Numbered from the stretch's first letter, positions 1 to 10,241 are shown. The stretch: DNA of 64,000 nucleotides from an uncultured Bacteroidota bacterium (GCA_903881665.1 CAIRUC010000125.1:1-64000), one strand, 5' to 3'. Numbers and translations: made by a program. Notes: generated by a model from the sequence alone, not told the origin.

Positions 1-25
1 AGAAAAATTAGAAAGGAATAAAAAA

Positions 26-820
26 ATGAAAATAAATCTTCAAATCATACTCACCGTATTGCTTGATCAGTATTGCAAGCAAGTGGATAAAAAATTGTCA
101 AACAAGTTTGATAAACTGAAAGATGCTGAAATATCAACCAAGACATTTAGTTTTTATACTTCAGTTTCAGCCATTGCTTCTTCACGAATTGAAGGGGAAA
201 GAATGGAAGTGGACAGCTACATCAAACACAAAATGTTGAACATAAAATATCAGCCCGACCTTGTTCAGAAACCAAACGATTTATACAACGCTTATTTGTT
301 TGCACAAAAAAACACATTGACCAAAGCCAATTTTTTAAAGTCGCATACCTTGCTTGCAAAACATTTGTTGCCAAAGGCACAGCAAGGTGTAATGCGAACA
401 GGAAATATGGTGGTGATGGAACACAACAAAGGACGCATACAATACGAAGCAGCACCCGTAGGCGATGTAAAAAAACAATTTGAATTGCTTTGGAAAGACA
501 TTGCCACATTGAAAAAAGAAAAACTCACACATCAGGAAGTGTTTTATTTCGCTGCATTTATTCATATCGTGTTTGTAAATATTCACCCGTTTGAAGATGG
601 AAACGGCAGAGCAGGAAGGTTGCTTGAAAAATGGTTTATTTCTGAAATGCTTGGAAGCAAAGCTTGGTTTCTGCAAAGCGAATTGAACTACTATAAACAT
701 ATAAACGATTATTACAAAAACCTGAATAGGTTGGGAATGTTTTATGAGCAATTGGATTACAGCAAAGCACTTCCATTTTTATTAATGTTGCCAAAGGCAT
801 TTAGTGTAACTGAAAAATGA
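26..820 (+). CDS. Fic/DOC family protein
   Basis: Fic core motif HPFEDGNGRAGR; N-terminal SSRIEGE resembles the inhibitory (S/T)xxxE(G/N) motif. Confidence 0.93.
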   Translation: MKINLQIILTVLLDQYCKQVDKKLSNKFDKLKDAEISTKTFSFYTSVSAIASSRIEGERMEVDSYIKHKMLNIKYQPDLVQKPNDLYNAYLFAQKNTLTKANFLKSHTLLAKHLLPKAQQGVMRTGNMVVMEHNKGRIQYEAAPVGDVKKQFELLWKDIATLKKEKLTHQEVFYFAAFIHIVFVNIHPFEDGNGRAGRLLEKWFISEMLGSKAWFLQSELNYYKHINDYYKNLNRLGMFYEQLDYSKALPFLLMLPKAFSVTEK

Positions 821-951
821 AATTCACAGAAGAAAAATTAGAAAGGGCATTTACCGAGTTATTGGGGCAAGAAGGCTTTCCCCACCACTTAGGCATTACG
901 ATAACTCGTAAGCTTTGCTCGAATGGATTCTACTCCACTTCCTTCTTTTGA
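817..951 (+). pseudogene. 5' stub of a type I restriction endonuclease HsdR-like gene, truncated
   Basis: ORF MKFTEEKLERAFTELLGQEGFPHHLGITITRK... begins in an ATGA overlap with the fic stop, then diverges near 907-915 and stops at 951; resembles HsdR N-termini from memory. Confidence 0.5.
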
Positions 952-1186
952 TGAGGAGGCCTTGGCTAAGGCAAGCGGAGCAAATAATAGATCATTAACT
1001 GAAATGATTGATGAGCTGGAAACAGTTCGTCGTTCCACCATTTTAATGTACAAGTCGTTTACCACTGAAATGTTACTATTTGAAGGTACCGCCAGCGGAA
1101 AAAAAATAAATGCATTGGCAATAGGTTTTGTGATTGCCGGACACCAAATGCATCATTTTAATGTTTTAAAAGAATGCTATCTTTAA
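923..1186 (+). pseudogene. DinB family protein, C-terminal fragment (5' truncated)
   Basis: RMDSTPLPSFDEEALAKASGANNRSLTEMIDELETVRRSTI...AGHQMHHFNVLKECYL matches the C-terminal half of DinB-superfamily proteins; N-terminal half missing. Confidence 0.7.
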
Positions 1187-1238
1187 TCGCACCAGCACTT
1201 AAAAAAGAGATTTGTTTTTTACTGATCTTCGCAATATT

Positions 1239-2237
1239 ATGAATACATCTTCGGTAGCAGTTATAGGAGGAGGAAGCTGGGCAACAGCTCTAGTAAAAAT
1301 GCTTTCTAACAATTTAAGTAATGTTCATTGGTGGATACGCAATGAAGAAACTGTTGGCTTTATTCGCCGTTACAAACACAACCCGACGTACTTAAGCGAT
1401 GTTGAGCTAAATCTTGATATTGTTCAACCTTCATCGGATTTAAAATCTGTAATTGAGAATACTGAATTTATCATCTTGGCGGTTCCAGCAGCTTTTTTAT
1501 CGACCGCCTTATCGCAGTTAAATGCATCCGACTTTAAAAACAAAAAGGTGTTTTCTGCAATTAAAGGTATCGTGCCCGAGAAGTTTCAAATTGTGGGCGA
1601 TTACATGAATACTCATTTTGAAGTTCCTTTCGAAAATATTGGTGTGATAACAGGTCCTTGTCATGCAGAGGAAGTGGCGATGGAAAAATTATCGTATTTG
1701 ACGATTGCTTGTCCTACAACAGAAACCGCCTCCACAATGGCTACAATGTTGAAATGCCGTTACATCAATACGATTACATCCGATGATATTTTTGGAACAG
1801 AATATTCTGCCGTATTAAAAAATATTATGGCTATTGCGAGCGGAATTTGTCACGGATTAGGATACGGAGATAACTTTCAAGCAGTATTAATTTCGAGCGC
1901 TATTCGCGAGATGAAACGCTTTACCATGGCAGCACACCCTATCGATCGCGACATTAACGATTCCGCTTACCTTGGCGACTTATTAGTTACTGCTTACTCT
2001 CAATTTAGCAGAAACCGAACCTTCGGATCGATGGTAGGAAAAGGCTATTCGGTGAAGAGTGCACAACTCGAAATGAATATGGTTGCTGAAGGATATTATG
2101 CTGCTGCATGTATTCACGAAATCAACAAACAACTAAAAGCGCAGATTCCGATTTGCGATGCCGTGTACAATATTTTGTATGAAAAAATAAGCGCGCGAGT
2201 AGAGATGAAGTTGTTGGCGGATAGGATTGAATTATGA
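1239..2237 (+). CDS. gpsA: NAD(P)H-dependent glycerol-3-phosphate dehydrogenase
   Basis: N-terminal VAVIGGGSWATAL dinucleotide-binding motif, VITGPCHAEEVA, LKNIMAIASGICHGLGYGDN; ATG at 1239 preferred over the upstream TTG. Confidence 0.92.
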   Translation: MNTSSVAVIGGGSWATALVKMLSNNLSNVHWWIRNEETVGFIRRYKHNPTYLSDVELNLDIVQPSSDLKSVIENTEFIILAVPAAFLSTALSQLNASDFKNKKVFSAIKGIVPEKFQIVGDYMNTHFEVPFENIGVITGPCHAEEVAMEKLSYLTIACPTTETASTMATMLKCRYINTITSDDIFGTEYSAVLKNIMAIASGICHGLGYGDNFQAVLISSAIREMKRFTMAAHPIDRDINDSAYLGDLLVTAYSQFSRNRTFGSMVGKGYSVKSAQLEMNMVAEGYYAAACIHEINKQLKAQIPICDAVYNILYEKISARVEMKLLADRIEL

Positions 2238-2535
2238 ACTGTTGATTTTGAATTTTGAATTTATCTCCCATTGGTTTCTTTACAACATTGATTTTTAATT
2301 AGGACGCTGATTCGTCCCTTTGGGACTAAATGGATTTGAAAAGGATTTAAGAGGATTAGGGTTACTATTTTGGACTCTTTCATATTTGTTAATTTTAAAT
2401 TGAACAATTTATAATGAACGTCTACCATACATTACTAATTGAAAAGCTTAAGTAAGTATATTGTATTATTTGAAAAGACAAATAAATTGCCATAAATATT
2501 ACAAAAATGGATTAAAAAAACACTAATACTCAACC

Positions 2536-4416
2536 CTACCGGTTCCCCGAAAACCTCACCTGCATACCCAACTGATAATTTCTGCCAGGCATGGCTCTAT
2601 TGGCGATTACTTGGTAATTGACATTATTTAGATTGTTGGCTGCCGCTGTAAATACTACACCTAACCTAAGAAAATTTCTTTCGTAACTGATGGCTAGGTC
2701 GTTTATGAAATAAGGATCTAACCAATTAGAGTTGTTTGTTAACGTGTAGCGATATCCCGAGTAGTTTATGTAATAATTTACTTTTATCTTTTGGTAGGAT
2801 ATGCTTGCCTTTCCTTTAAAAAGTACTTTCGGTGTGTAAATTTGTTGCTTGTTGAGCGAACTGATATTCACAGCATTGGTTTTGGTAATAATACTGTTAT
2901 TCCATTGTGGTCGGAGCTGAATTTCTCCCTTCCATTTTTTTCTTCCTGCATTCATTCCAATACTTCCGTTGATTCCGTTCGAGTGTATTTGCTCAATATT
3001 CTCTACCCCGTAAACACCTCCCGTTTGCGGAAACCATATTATCGCATCGTCGAGAAGTATATCAAAAACACCGGCTTCTGCTATTATCGATATTTGCTTT
3101 ACTTTTTTTTCTAGCAGGAGTCCACCACTCGCTTCCCTTCCCTTTTCAGGCTGTAAATAAGGATTACCTCCCGGTTGCCAGTATTGATCGTTAAGTGTCG
3201 GCACGCGATACACCATAGCTCCTTCTGCTCTTAATCGTAAAGCCTTGGTGATTTGATAATTTATTCCGATAGAAGGTAATAGCGGTAACGCATCTCCGTG
3301 AGTAAGCCCATTGCGTAATGCAACATTCGAATTTATTTTTCCTTTATTATATCCTACCCTTACCGTTCCGGAAATTTGGTTCAGCTTTTCTTCTTTCGGA
3401 TAGGCATCGGTAGTTGCTTGCGATTTCTCTGCTGATACTCTAAAATCGAATTGCCAATTTTGTATAGGGTAAATACTATACATCGCATCTGCTTGATACG
3501 ATCTTGCTCTGCTTCTTTCGTCTAGCAAAGCTGTTGAGTCAATATATCTGATTTTATCTTGTACAAATCCGGCATTCAACGTGAACAGCGATTTCTCTTT
3601 CTTGAAATTCCAAGTGAGTGCATAGCGTTGTGCTTCGTCTTTTTGTTGCTGATAGGACTTCTCTTGCAACATATGCGGCGGAATTTTATAATCACTTTTT
3701 AAATACCAAATATGCAAGGCTAAGTTGTTATGTTCTTTCCCTAATTTTAGTTCTTGCGAAAAGCCTTCCTGCTCACTATTTGCATTTTTTTGAGTGACCG
3801 ATTCACCGTATTGATTTTTATAAATAATGTCATTCTTCGCTCTGCGCATATACACTCTACTATTCGTAGATACGTTACCGTTAGTTAGTCCGGTTTGGAT
3901 ACCCATTTGTTGTCCGCCGAACGAACTTAGCCCGGCCATTGCCGAAACAGAAAACCCTTCAGCCGTTTCCGATTCGAGCAACACGGCACCGCCTACCGAT
4001 CCACTGCCTTGTAATGCTCCTGATCCACCGTATTGCATTGTTACTTTATCTAGCAGAAAGGATGGCATCAATGAGAAATCATACAAGCCCAACATCGAAC
4101 TGTTTAGTTTAATTCCATTCCATAGCAATGCTGTATGCGCAGCTCCCATTCCCGATGATGTGATTGTTGAAATCCCTCCTTGACCGTAAGATTTCACAAA
4201 TACTCCCGATTCCCGCGTCAGCTGTGCCCCAACATCGGCTGATAAAATTTTTGCAGCTACCGCAGTATCTAGTACTTGATGAGGAATACTTTTATCGGGG
4301 TAAGTAATGCGGCTTCCTTTAACATCAATTTGCTTCAACCAATGTAAAGTATCAATCTCTTGAGCCTTTATTAGAGGTGAAATAAAAAGGAATAAAAGCA
4401 GCAATTGTTTTTTCAT
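2536..4416 (-). CDS. TonB-dependent receptor, BtuB-like (vitamin B12 uptake)
   Basis: Signal peptide MKKQLLLLFLFISPLIKA, plug-domain-like N-terminus, terminal beta-strand; preceded by a cobalamin riboswitch on the same strand. Confidence 0.9.
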   Translation of the reverse strand: MKKQLLLLFLFISPLIKAQEIDTLHWLKQIDVKGSRITYPDKSIPHQVLDTAVAAKILSADVGAQLTRESGVFVKSYGQGGISTITSSGMGAAHTALLWNGIKLNSSMLGLYDFSLMPSFLLDKVTMQYGGSGALQGSGSVGGAVLLESETAEGFSVSAMAGLSSFGGQQMGIQTGLTNGNVSTNSRVYMRRAKNDIIYKNQYGESVTQKNANSEQEGFSQELKLGKEHNNLALHIWYLKSDYKIPPHMLQEKSYQQQKDEAQRYALTWNFKKEKSLFTLNAGFVQDKIRYIDSTALLDERSRARSYQADAMYSIYPIQNWQFDFRVSAEKSQATTDAYPKEEKLNQISGTVRVGYNKGKINSNVALRNGLTHGDALPLLPSIGINYQITKALRLRAEGAMVYRVPTLNDQYWQPGGNPYLQPEKGREASGGLLLEKKVKQISIIAEAGVFDILLDDAIIWFPQTGGVYGVENIEQIHSNGINGSIGMNAGRKKWKGEIQLRPQWNNSIITKTNAVNISSLNKQQIYTPKVLFKGKASISYQKIKVNYYINYSGYRYTLTNNSNWLDPYFINDLAISYERNFLRLGVVFTAAANNLNNVNYQVIANRAMPGRNYQLGMQVRFSGNR

Positions 4417-4511
4417 TGGTTGTATAATTACAGGCACTTGGCAAAAGCCAATGAAAGAAACAGGGCCGAAGCCTTGGTATCTCACGCCTTTTCACCGAAA
4501 GCGCCTGATGT

Positions 4512-4678
4512 TATTAACGGCAGGTCTTCTGACTTGTACTTTTTGTTTATCGTCCTTCCCGTTTTCGCAGTGGCTTCCGATAAATTTATTGTTGCTAAGC
4601 AACAGCAAAGTACTTACAGCAGCGGGAACTGTTCCGGATTCACACCGGATTCCCTTTTAATTTCCCATGTGGAAAACC
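4512..4678 (-). ncRNA. Cobalamin riboswitch
   Basis: Minus-strand reads AAAAGGGAATCCGGTGTGAATCCGGAACAGTTCCCGCTGCTGTAA ... GCCACTGCGAAAACGGGAAGG ... AAGTCAGAAGACCTGCCG, the hallmark B12-box elements. Confidence 0.93.
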
Positions 4679-4754
4679 ATTAATACTGCGAAAATACAAC
4701 AAACCGCTCGAAATAGCTTTTTGTTTAACGATTAGCGTGTAATTTAGCGCTTGA

Positions 4755-5678
4755 ATGTCGCACCCCATATTAACACCCTTTCTGCAAGGAGATCGCAGGG
4801 CAATAGCCCGCGCAATTACTTTGGTGGAGAACCAATCGGCGGGGTACGAACAACTATTAAGCGAACTACCTGTAAACCGAAGTGTTCCCGTAACAGGTAT
4901 TACTGGTCCTCCGGGCGCAGGAAAGAGTACGTTGATTAGCGCGCTTATTAAAGAGCTTACATCTCGTAAAAATGCAGCTGGCAACTTCAACCAAGTGGCA
5001 GTTGTAGCTGTTGATCCTACCTCTCCTTTTACGCATGGTTCATTGCTAGGCGATCGCTTACGCATGCACGACCATTTCAATAATCCGAATGTATTTATTC
5101 GTTCTCTAGCCACCAGAGGAGCTTTGGGTGGCCTTTCTGCAAAGACCTTAGAAGTAATTGATGTTTTAAGAGCCGCATCGTTCGATCATATCCTCATTGA
5201 AACGGTGGGAGTAGGCCAATCGGAAGTTGAAATTGTATCAATGGCGAATACAACAGTAGTAGTTTTGGTTCCTGAAGGGGGCGATGAAATACAAGCCTTA
5301 AAATCGGGTATCATGGAAATTGCCGATGTATTTGTAGTGAATAAATCAGATCGAGAAGGGGCCGACCGCTTTGTTGCTGGCATTCACAAAACATTACATG
5401 AGCGTCCGTACAATGAAAAATGGAGTATTCCTATTATTAAGACTGTCGCATCGCGAAATGAAGGCGTAATAGAACTAACGGATGCGGTTAGCCGTCATTA
5501 CGAAGTTAACCCTCCGCAACTAAATGTTCACCTCATGGCCGAGCATGCTTATCGTTTAATACAACACGACAAAATGAAAGGCATTTCAGTTAATGATATT
5601 GCCTCACTATTAAAAGAAGCCATTACAGCAGAGAATTTCAATCTGTATGCTTTTGTAAAAGACTTTCAGCGAAGCTGA
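4755..5678 (+). CDS. meaB: Methylmalonyl-CoA mutase-associated GTPase MeaB/ArgK
   Basis: GITGPPGAGKSTLISAL P-loop, VAVDPTSPFTHGSLLGDRLRM, ETVGVGQSEVEI, NKSDREGAD. Confidence 0.93.
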   Translation: MSHPILTPFLQGDRRAIARAITLVENQSAGYEQLLSELPVNRSVPVTGITGPPGAGKSTLISALIKELTSRKNAAGNFNQVAVVAVDPTSPFTHGSLLGDRLRMHDHFNNPNVFIRSLATRGALGGLSAKTLEVIDVLRAASFDHILIETVGVGQSEVEIVSMANTTVVVLVPEGGDEIQALKSGIMEIADVFVVNKSDREGADRFVAGIHKTLHERPYNEKWSIPIIKTVASRNEGVIELTDAVSRHYEVNPPQLNVHLMAEHAYRLIQHDKMKGISVNDIASLLKEAITAENFNLYAFVKDFQRS

Positions 5679-5681
5679 TTT

Positions 5682-6203
5682 TTATACTCTTCGCTTTTTC
5701 AAATTACAACGGTTGATGTTAGCATTGTATATTGTAAACATTTCCTCCGAAAAAGTATATAACAACGCTTTCGTATAAAAATCAATAGCGTCGTCCCATT
5801 TCTCTTGACGCTCGTTTAATCGTCCAAATAAACTATACAACTTATCTTTTTCAATTCCTGGTACAACCATCCCTTTATTAAGCACGGCTATTGTTTCAGT
5901 GAAACGCTCGAGCATTATAAGTAACTCGGCGTAATCGTAATATAAATCAGGGTAGTTAGATGACTGCCTCATCGCAATTTTAAACGATTCCTCAGCGGCA
6001 TTAAAATTCTGGAAATAACGAAGCCGGAGATGTCCAAGCAGTGCTTGTGCGCGACCGTTTTCAGGCTGACGAGCCAGAACGAGCGACAATTCCTGCAGAC
6101 ATTCCTCTACCTTACCCTCTACAAGCAAATGTTGGGCTTTCAGTATTTGATTATCGGCTGCTTCTATCATTTTACAGGATATAATATTTCCTGACCGTAA
6201 CAA
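5682..6203 (-). CDS. Tetratricopeptide repeat protein
   Basis: TPR-like helices (ENGRAQALLGHLRLRYFQNFNAAEESFKIAM; DLYYDYAELLIMLERFTETIAVLNKGM). Confidence 0.7.
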   Translation of the reverse strand: MLRSGNIISCKMIEAADNQILKAQHLLVEGKVEECLQELSLVLARQPENGRAQALLGHLRLRYFQNFNAAEESFKIAMRQSSNYPDLYYDYAELLIMLERFTETIAVLNKGMVVPGIEKDKLYSLFGRLNERQEKWDDAIDFYTKALLYTFSEEMFTIYNANINRCNLKKRRV

Positions 6204-6275
6204 GATACGTCATACAAAAGGCGATTTATCATTCGAAGGTGGCGAAAACCCTTTAATATGGGGTAAAATCAGGGA

Positions 6276-7874
6276 TTAATAGGACTTAATTTTCTCTTCT
6301 GATTCTAATGCTGCATTTCGAAGTAGAAAACAGTTCAGAAAAGCAAAGAAAGTAACCCCGGCTTGCGTTTCTAGGGTATCTTCCGATAGCATTGAAAAAA
6401 CAGCAATAAATAGAAAAGCTGAATATAAATAGCTTTCTCGCATGTTTAGGGTAAAAAATGGGTAAAGCAGACCGAAAACGAGGTAAAACAGACCGAAAAT
6501 GCCAAAAGTGACAGCAAAACTGATATATTGATTGTGCGATCTTAGTCTGTCTTTATCATCTAATTTAGTGTGAAGCTCTTTATAGGCTGAAGTAAATTCT
6601 TCATTTATATCGCCAGTACCAACACCAGTTAATGGATGTTTTCTAAAAATAAACTTGGCCGTTTTCCAAAACTCCAAACGCTGCGTAAGCGATTGCCCTG
6701 TTGCATTTCCATTATAATGATAACTACGAAACTCCCAGGCCAAATCGTCTAATCGTTGTTTTACTCCGCCACCCTTATGCATGCGATTTACGTTAGCCAT
6801 GCCCGCTTCAATAGCCTTGATTTCGTCATCCGATAACTTATTCACAGCCGCCGCATCCTTATTCCATCCTTTAGATGTTAGAAAACGAACCAACGAATAC
6901 AAATGCTGGTACCCCTTTTTATTATAATCATACAAAGATGTTCCGGTACGCTGATGCCATGCCCCATCAATTTCATATTCGCATACATTCACCCAAACAG
7001 CATTACCATTTTCAAGATCTTGTCGATTTTTATACTGATTGTATTTATGGCCTTGAGCAGTTACATCCAACATTGTCACTTTTTCAAAGTTGATGGGTTG
7101 AATAGATGCAACAAACAAAAAATTATACAATTGCACCGACATCCATCCTCCACAAATAAGAAGAACTATCATTGCACATTTTAGTACTACTGATACTTTA
7201 TTACTAAACAATTGCATCATCAAAAATAACAAAAGGGCAGAAGCTATTATTAATAAACCGGTAATGGATTCTATAAGTACTAAAAAATAAAGAAACCAAA
7301 TTAAAACAATAAACAATAAAACTTTGAATAATTTACGTTTTGATTTGAGTATAAAGTAAATTGCAATTGTTATTGATGCACAAACCAATAATGCTAATCG
7401 AATATGAGAGATAAATGGGGAGACATCTCTAATGTCATGAACAACACGTTTACTAAAACCAAGATAAATGCCAAGACTGATAAAAGTAGAAAACAAAACT
7501 GCACTCAATACTACTTTTAATACATTTCGGTACTTCGTAACCGTTAGTATTGGCATGGTTAGAAAAAATAAAGGCATTAAAAGCAAAGGAACTTTGATGC
7601 GAATGTCGTTCCATGCATAGATGAAGTTTTCGGTATTCCATAATCCAACAATATGAATAAAGAAGAGCCCGCTAAGCACCCAAAAAACAATTCTATATTC
7701 TTTGAACCGCTCTTTCTTGCCTTGAAAATCACCACTCAGCAACCAACCTCCAGCCATAAAAAACTGTCCCATACTCATTCCAAATTTCGACAATGACATG
7801 GAGGCCGCCATCAGCATAATGCCGACAAAGAAAGCCGAATTTCCGAATTTTGAAATGGAGGTAGCTGATTTCAA
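6276..7874 (-). CDS. O-antigen ligase family (Wzy_C-like) membrane protein
   Basis: Multiple TM helices, late motif FRKHPLTGVGTGDINEEF...LRSHNQYISFAVTFGIFGL typical of O-antigen ligase/polymerase. Confidence 0.82.
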   Translation of the reverse strand: MKSATSISKFGNSAFFVGIMLMAASMSLSKFGMSMGQFFMAGGWLLSGDFQGKKERFKEYRIVFWVLSGLFFIHIVGLWNTENFIYAWNDIRIKVPLLLMPLFFLTMPILTVTKYRNVLKVVLSAVLFSTFISLGIYLGFSKRVVHDIRDVSPFISHIRLALLVCASITIAIYFILKSKRKLFKVLLFIVLIWFLYFLVLIESITGLLIIASALLLFLMMQLFSNKVSVVLKCAMIVLLICGGWMSVQLYNFLFVASIQPINFEKVTMLDVTAQGHKYNQYKNRQDLENGNAVWVNVCEYEIDGAWHQRTGTSLYDYNKKGYQHLYSLVRFLTSKGWNKDAAAVNKLSDDEIKAIEAGMANVNRMHKGGGVKQRLDDLAWEFRSYHYNGNATGQSLTQRLEFWKTAKFIFRKHPLTGVGTGDINEEFTSAYKELHTKLDDKDRLRSHNQYISFAVTFGIFGLFYLVFGLLYPFFTLNMRESYLYSAFLFIAVFSMLSEDTLETQAGVTFFAFLNCFLLRNAALESEEKIKSY

Positions 7875-7896
7875 GCGTTACATCAATCGTTAGTAA

Positions 7897-9585
7897 TTAC
7901 TCTTTAAACGAACGATTCAATATAGAAGTATAAATGGCGGGATCTTTTAATGCACGAACGGCCGTTTTTATTTCGGGATCCGAAAGAAAGCTGTTTTCTG
8001 TTCTTCCATTTTGATAATAGTAGCGTGAAACAATTTCGTTTTCAAGCAGCCATTTAATTTCTTGTTTATGCAATTGAAGGTCGGTGTTTTTATCTCCTTT
8101 CAATTTATTTTTCACCGCATCGTAATCAGATTTAATAGCGTCGAAATATTTTTCTTTCTCCGCTTTCTCCTTCAAAATTTCTAACTGTCGTTCGCTATCT
8201 GTTACATAGTCGTATTCTTTATTATTCAGCCAACTAATAAAATCGTTGTAATCGGCCTCCGACAATACAAAATCTTTAGCTAGTTTTATAGTAGGATTTT
8301 TTAAATGATACAACGTAGCATAATCAAAATACATGTACTTCAATGCCAACGTTTGAGCTATACTGCTATACATTGTTATTCCTGTTGTATAATCAGGATT
8401 AATTCCTCCACCATCAAAAACCTTTCTTCCTCCTTTCGTTTTAAACTCCGACATTAAAGAATCGGGCACTTTCCCTACACTACCATCTGCATTTCGATGC
8501 GTATAATCAAGTGCCTGAATACATCTTCCGCTAGGAATATAATATTTTGCAGTAGTTACTTTTAACTGCGCATTGTAGGTTAATGGGCGAGTGGTTTGAA
8601 CTAATCCTTTTCCAAATGTTCGTTGGCCAACAATTGCTGCACGATCAAAATCTTGTAGCGAACCACTTACGATTTCAGATGCAGAAGCAGAGCCGCTGTT
8701 TACAATTACAATTAAAGGTGTCTTTGTGTCGATAGGATTGTTTAATGTACGATATACTTTGTCCCAATCTTTCACTTTACCTCGGGTACTAACTACTTCT
8801 TGCCCTTTATCTACAAATACATTCACGATATTGATTGCTTCGTTGAGCAATCCTCCTGGATTTCCTCTCAAATCAAGTATTAATCCCGTTACTTTTTTAA
8901 TTTCTGTTAACTCCTTCACTGCATCTTTCACTTCTTGACCGGCATCATCAGTAAAACTCGACAATCGAATATACCCTACATTATTTTCAATAACTCCGTA
9001 ATAAGAAACATTTTTAATTTGAATTTCTTCACGCGTTAATGTTTTATTAATGGTTTCACTTCCTGTTAATGTAGGTCGTGAAAGAACAATATTGATTGCT
9101 GTTTTTGCCGACCCTTTTAACAATTTACTTACTTCATCATAACGAAGTCCTTTCGTCTTTTTCCCGTTAATAGAAACAATCACATCTCCTGCCATTAATC
9201 CTGATTTTTGCGCAGGAAATCCTTCGTACGGATCAGTAATAATCACATCATTGTCGCGTTGACCGATTAACGCTCCGATACCTCCGTACTGACCAGTTGT
9301 TAGGAAACGATAATCGTCGGCTTCTGATTCAGGAATAAATGTGGTATAAGGGTCGAGTCCATCGAGCATATCGTCGATGCTTTCGCGTACCATTGCTTCA
9401 GTATTGATAGGATCTACATAGTACACGGATAATTCTCGTAGCACAGAAGTATAGATATCAAGATTGCGATTAATCTCGAAGTAATTATCATCAACCGCTT
9501 TAAATGACAGGAAAATAGTACCAGTAAGCAGTACAATCATCCATAGTTTTAAACGACGAAAACAGTTTTTTAAGCGTGATAGCAT
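7897..9585 (-). CDS. S41 family C-terminal processing peptidase (PDZ domain)
   Basis: PDZ region GGIGALIGQRDNDVIITDPYEGFPAQKSGLMAGDVI; LDLRGNPGGLL; VNSGSASASEIVSGSLQDFDRAAIVGQRTFGKGLVQ. Confidence 0.95.
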   Translation of the reverse strand: MLSRLKNCFRRLKLWMIVLLTGTIFLSFKAVDDNYFEINRNLDIYTSVLRELSVYYVDPINTEAMVRESIDDMLDGLDPYTTFIPESEADDYRFLTTGQYGGIGALIGQRDNDVIITDPYEGFPAQKSGLMAGDVIVSINGKKTKGLRYDEVSKLLKGSAKTAINIVLSRPTLTGSETINKTLTREEIQIKNVSYYGVIENNVGYIRLSSFTDDAGQEVKDAVKELTEIKKVTGLILDLRGNPGGLLNEAINIVNVFVDKGQEVVSTRGKVKDWDKVYRTLNNPIDTKTPLIVIVNSGSASASEIVSGSLQDFDRAAIVGQRTFGKGLVQTTRPLTYNAQLKVTTAKYYIPSGRCIQALDYTHRNADGSVGKVPDSLMSEFKTKGGRKVFDGGGINPDYTTGITMYSSIAQTLALKYMYFDYATLYHLKNPTIKLAKDFVLSEADYNDFISWLNNKEYDYVTDSERQLEILKEKAEKEKYFDAIKSDYDAVKNKLKGDKNTDLQLHKQEIKWLLENEIVSRYYYQNGRTENSFLSDPEIKTAVRALKDPAIYTSILNRSFKE

Positions 9586-9603
9586 AGATAAATCTTGTCA
9601 ATT

Positions 9604-9825
9604 TTAGGGAACTGGATCATAACCATGTCCACCCCAAGGGTGACAGGATAAAATCCTTTTTAGTGTAAGCCAGCCACCTTTCAGCGGACCGTGTTTTTTG
9701 ATGGCCTGTAGTCCGTACTCCGAGCAAGTAGGTGTATATCTGCATGCTTTACCAAGGTGCGGAGAGATAGCTCCTTTATAGAACCTGATCATTCCGATCA
9801 TCAGTGAGCTTAGCAGTCGGCGCAT
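9604..9825 (-). CDS. yidD: Membrane protein insertion efficiency factor YidD
   Basis: [59 protein letters not shown]. Confidence 0.97.
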   Translation of the reverse strand: MRRLLSSLMIGMIRFYKGAISPHLGKACRYTPTCSEYGLQAIKKHGPLKGGWLTLKRILSCHPWGGHGYDPVP

Positions 9826-10222
9826 TTTCTGTAGTTAAACGTCGTAAAAGTATTATTATTTTCTCTTCGGTTTTACGAAAAGAGAGGAGGGTATTACACT
9901 GAGAAATGAACAATATTGCAAATCCAGTTTGGTGTTGACGGCAAAAATCGAGAATAGGTTGCTTATTAAGACGAAACGCTTCGCGCATAAGGCGTTTCAT
10001 ACGATTTCGGTCGACTGCCTTTTTCATTTTACGCTTAGGCGCCGACACTGCCACCTTTACGGGCTGCTCTTCATTGTACGGTATTGTAGAGAAAACCATT
10101 CGGAAAGGGGATTGCCATAAACCTGACCCTTTTTCAAAAAGGCGATCCATTACCTTCTTGCTCTTGATACGAGCAGAGGCCGGCAAGGAAAATTGCTTTT
10201 GAGGTTTTATAGGGGATACCAT
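9776..10222 (-). CDS. rnpA: Ribonuclease P protein component
   Basis: [29 protein letters not shown]; overlaps downstream yidD as commonly seen. Confidence 0.93.
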   Translation of the reverse strand: MVSPIKPQKQFSLPASARIKSKKVMDRLFEKGSGLWQSPFRMVFSTIPYNEEQPVKVAVSAPKRKMKKAVDRNRMKRLMREAFRLNKQPILDFCRQHQTGFAILFISQCNTLLSFRKTEEKIIILLRRLTTENAPTAKLTDDRNDQVL

Positions 10223-10241
10223 GTTATGAATTCCGAAAAAT

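Noticed and set aside
222-751. Minus-strand ORFs antisense to fic
   Set aside because: Cys/Phe/His-rich translations lacking protein-like character; shadow ORFs of a well-supported gene.
2290-2350. gtccctttgggac palindrome downstream of gpsA as a mobile repeat
   Set aside because: Single short palindrome in this window; no second copy or transposase to support it.
3827-4183. Plus-strand ORF antisense to the TonB receptor
   Set aside because: Pro/Ser-rich shadow frame of a clear TBDR gene.
4405-5113. ORFs 4405-4683, 4451-4660, 4640-5113 and 4751-4939
   Set aside because: They overlap the cobalamin riboswitch or meaB in other frames; no family signature.
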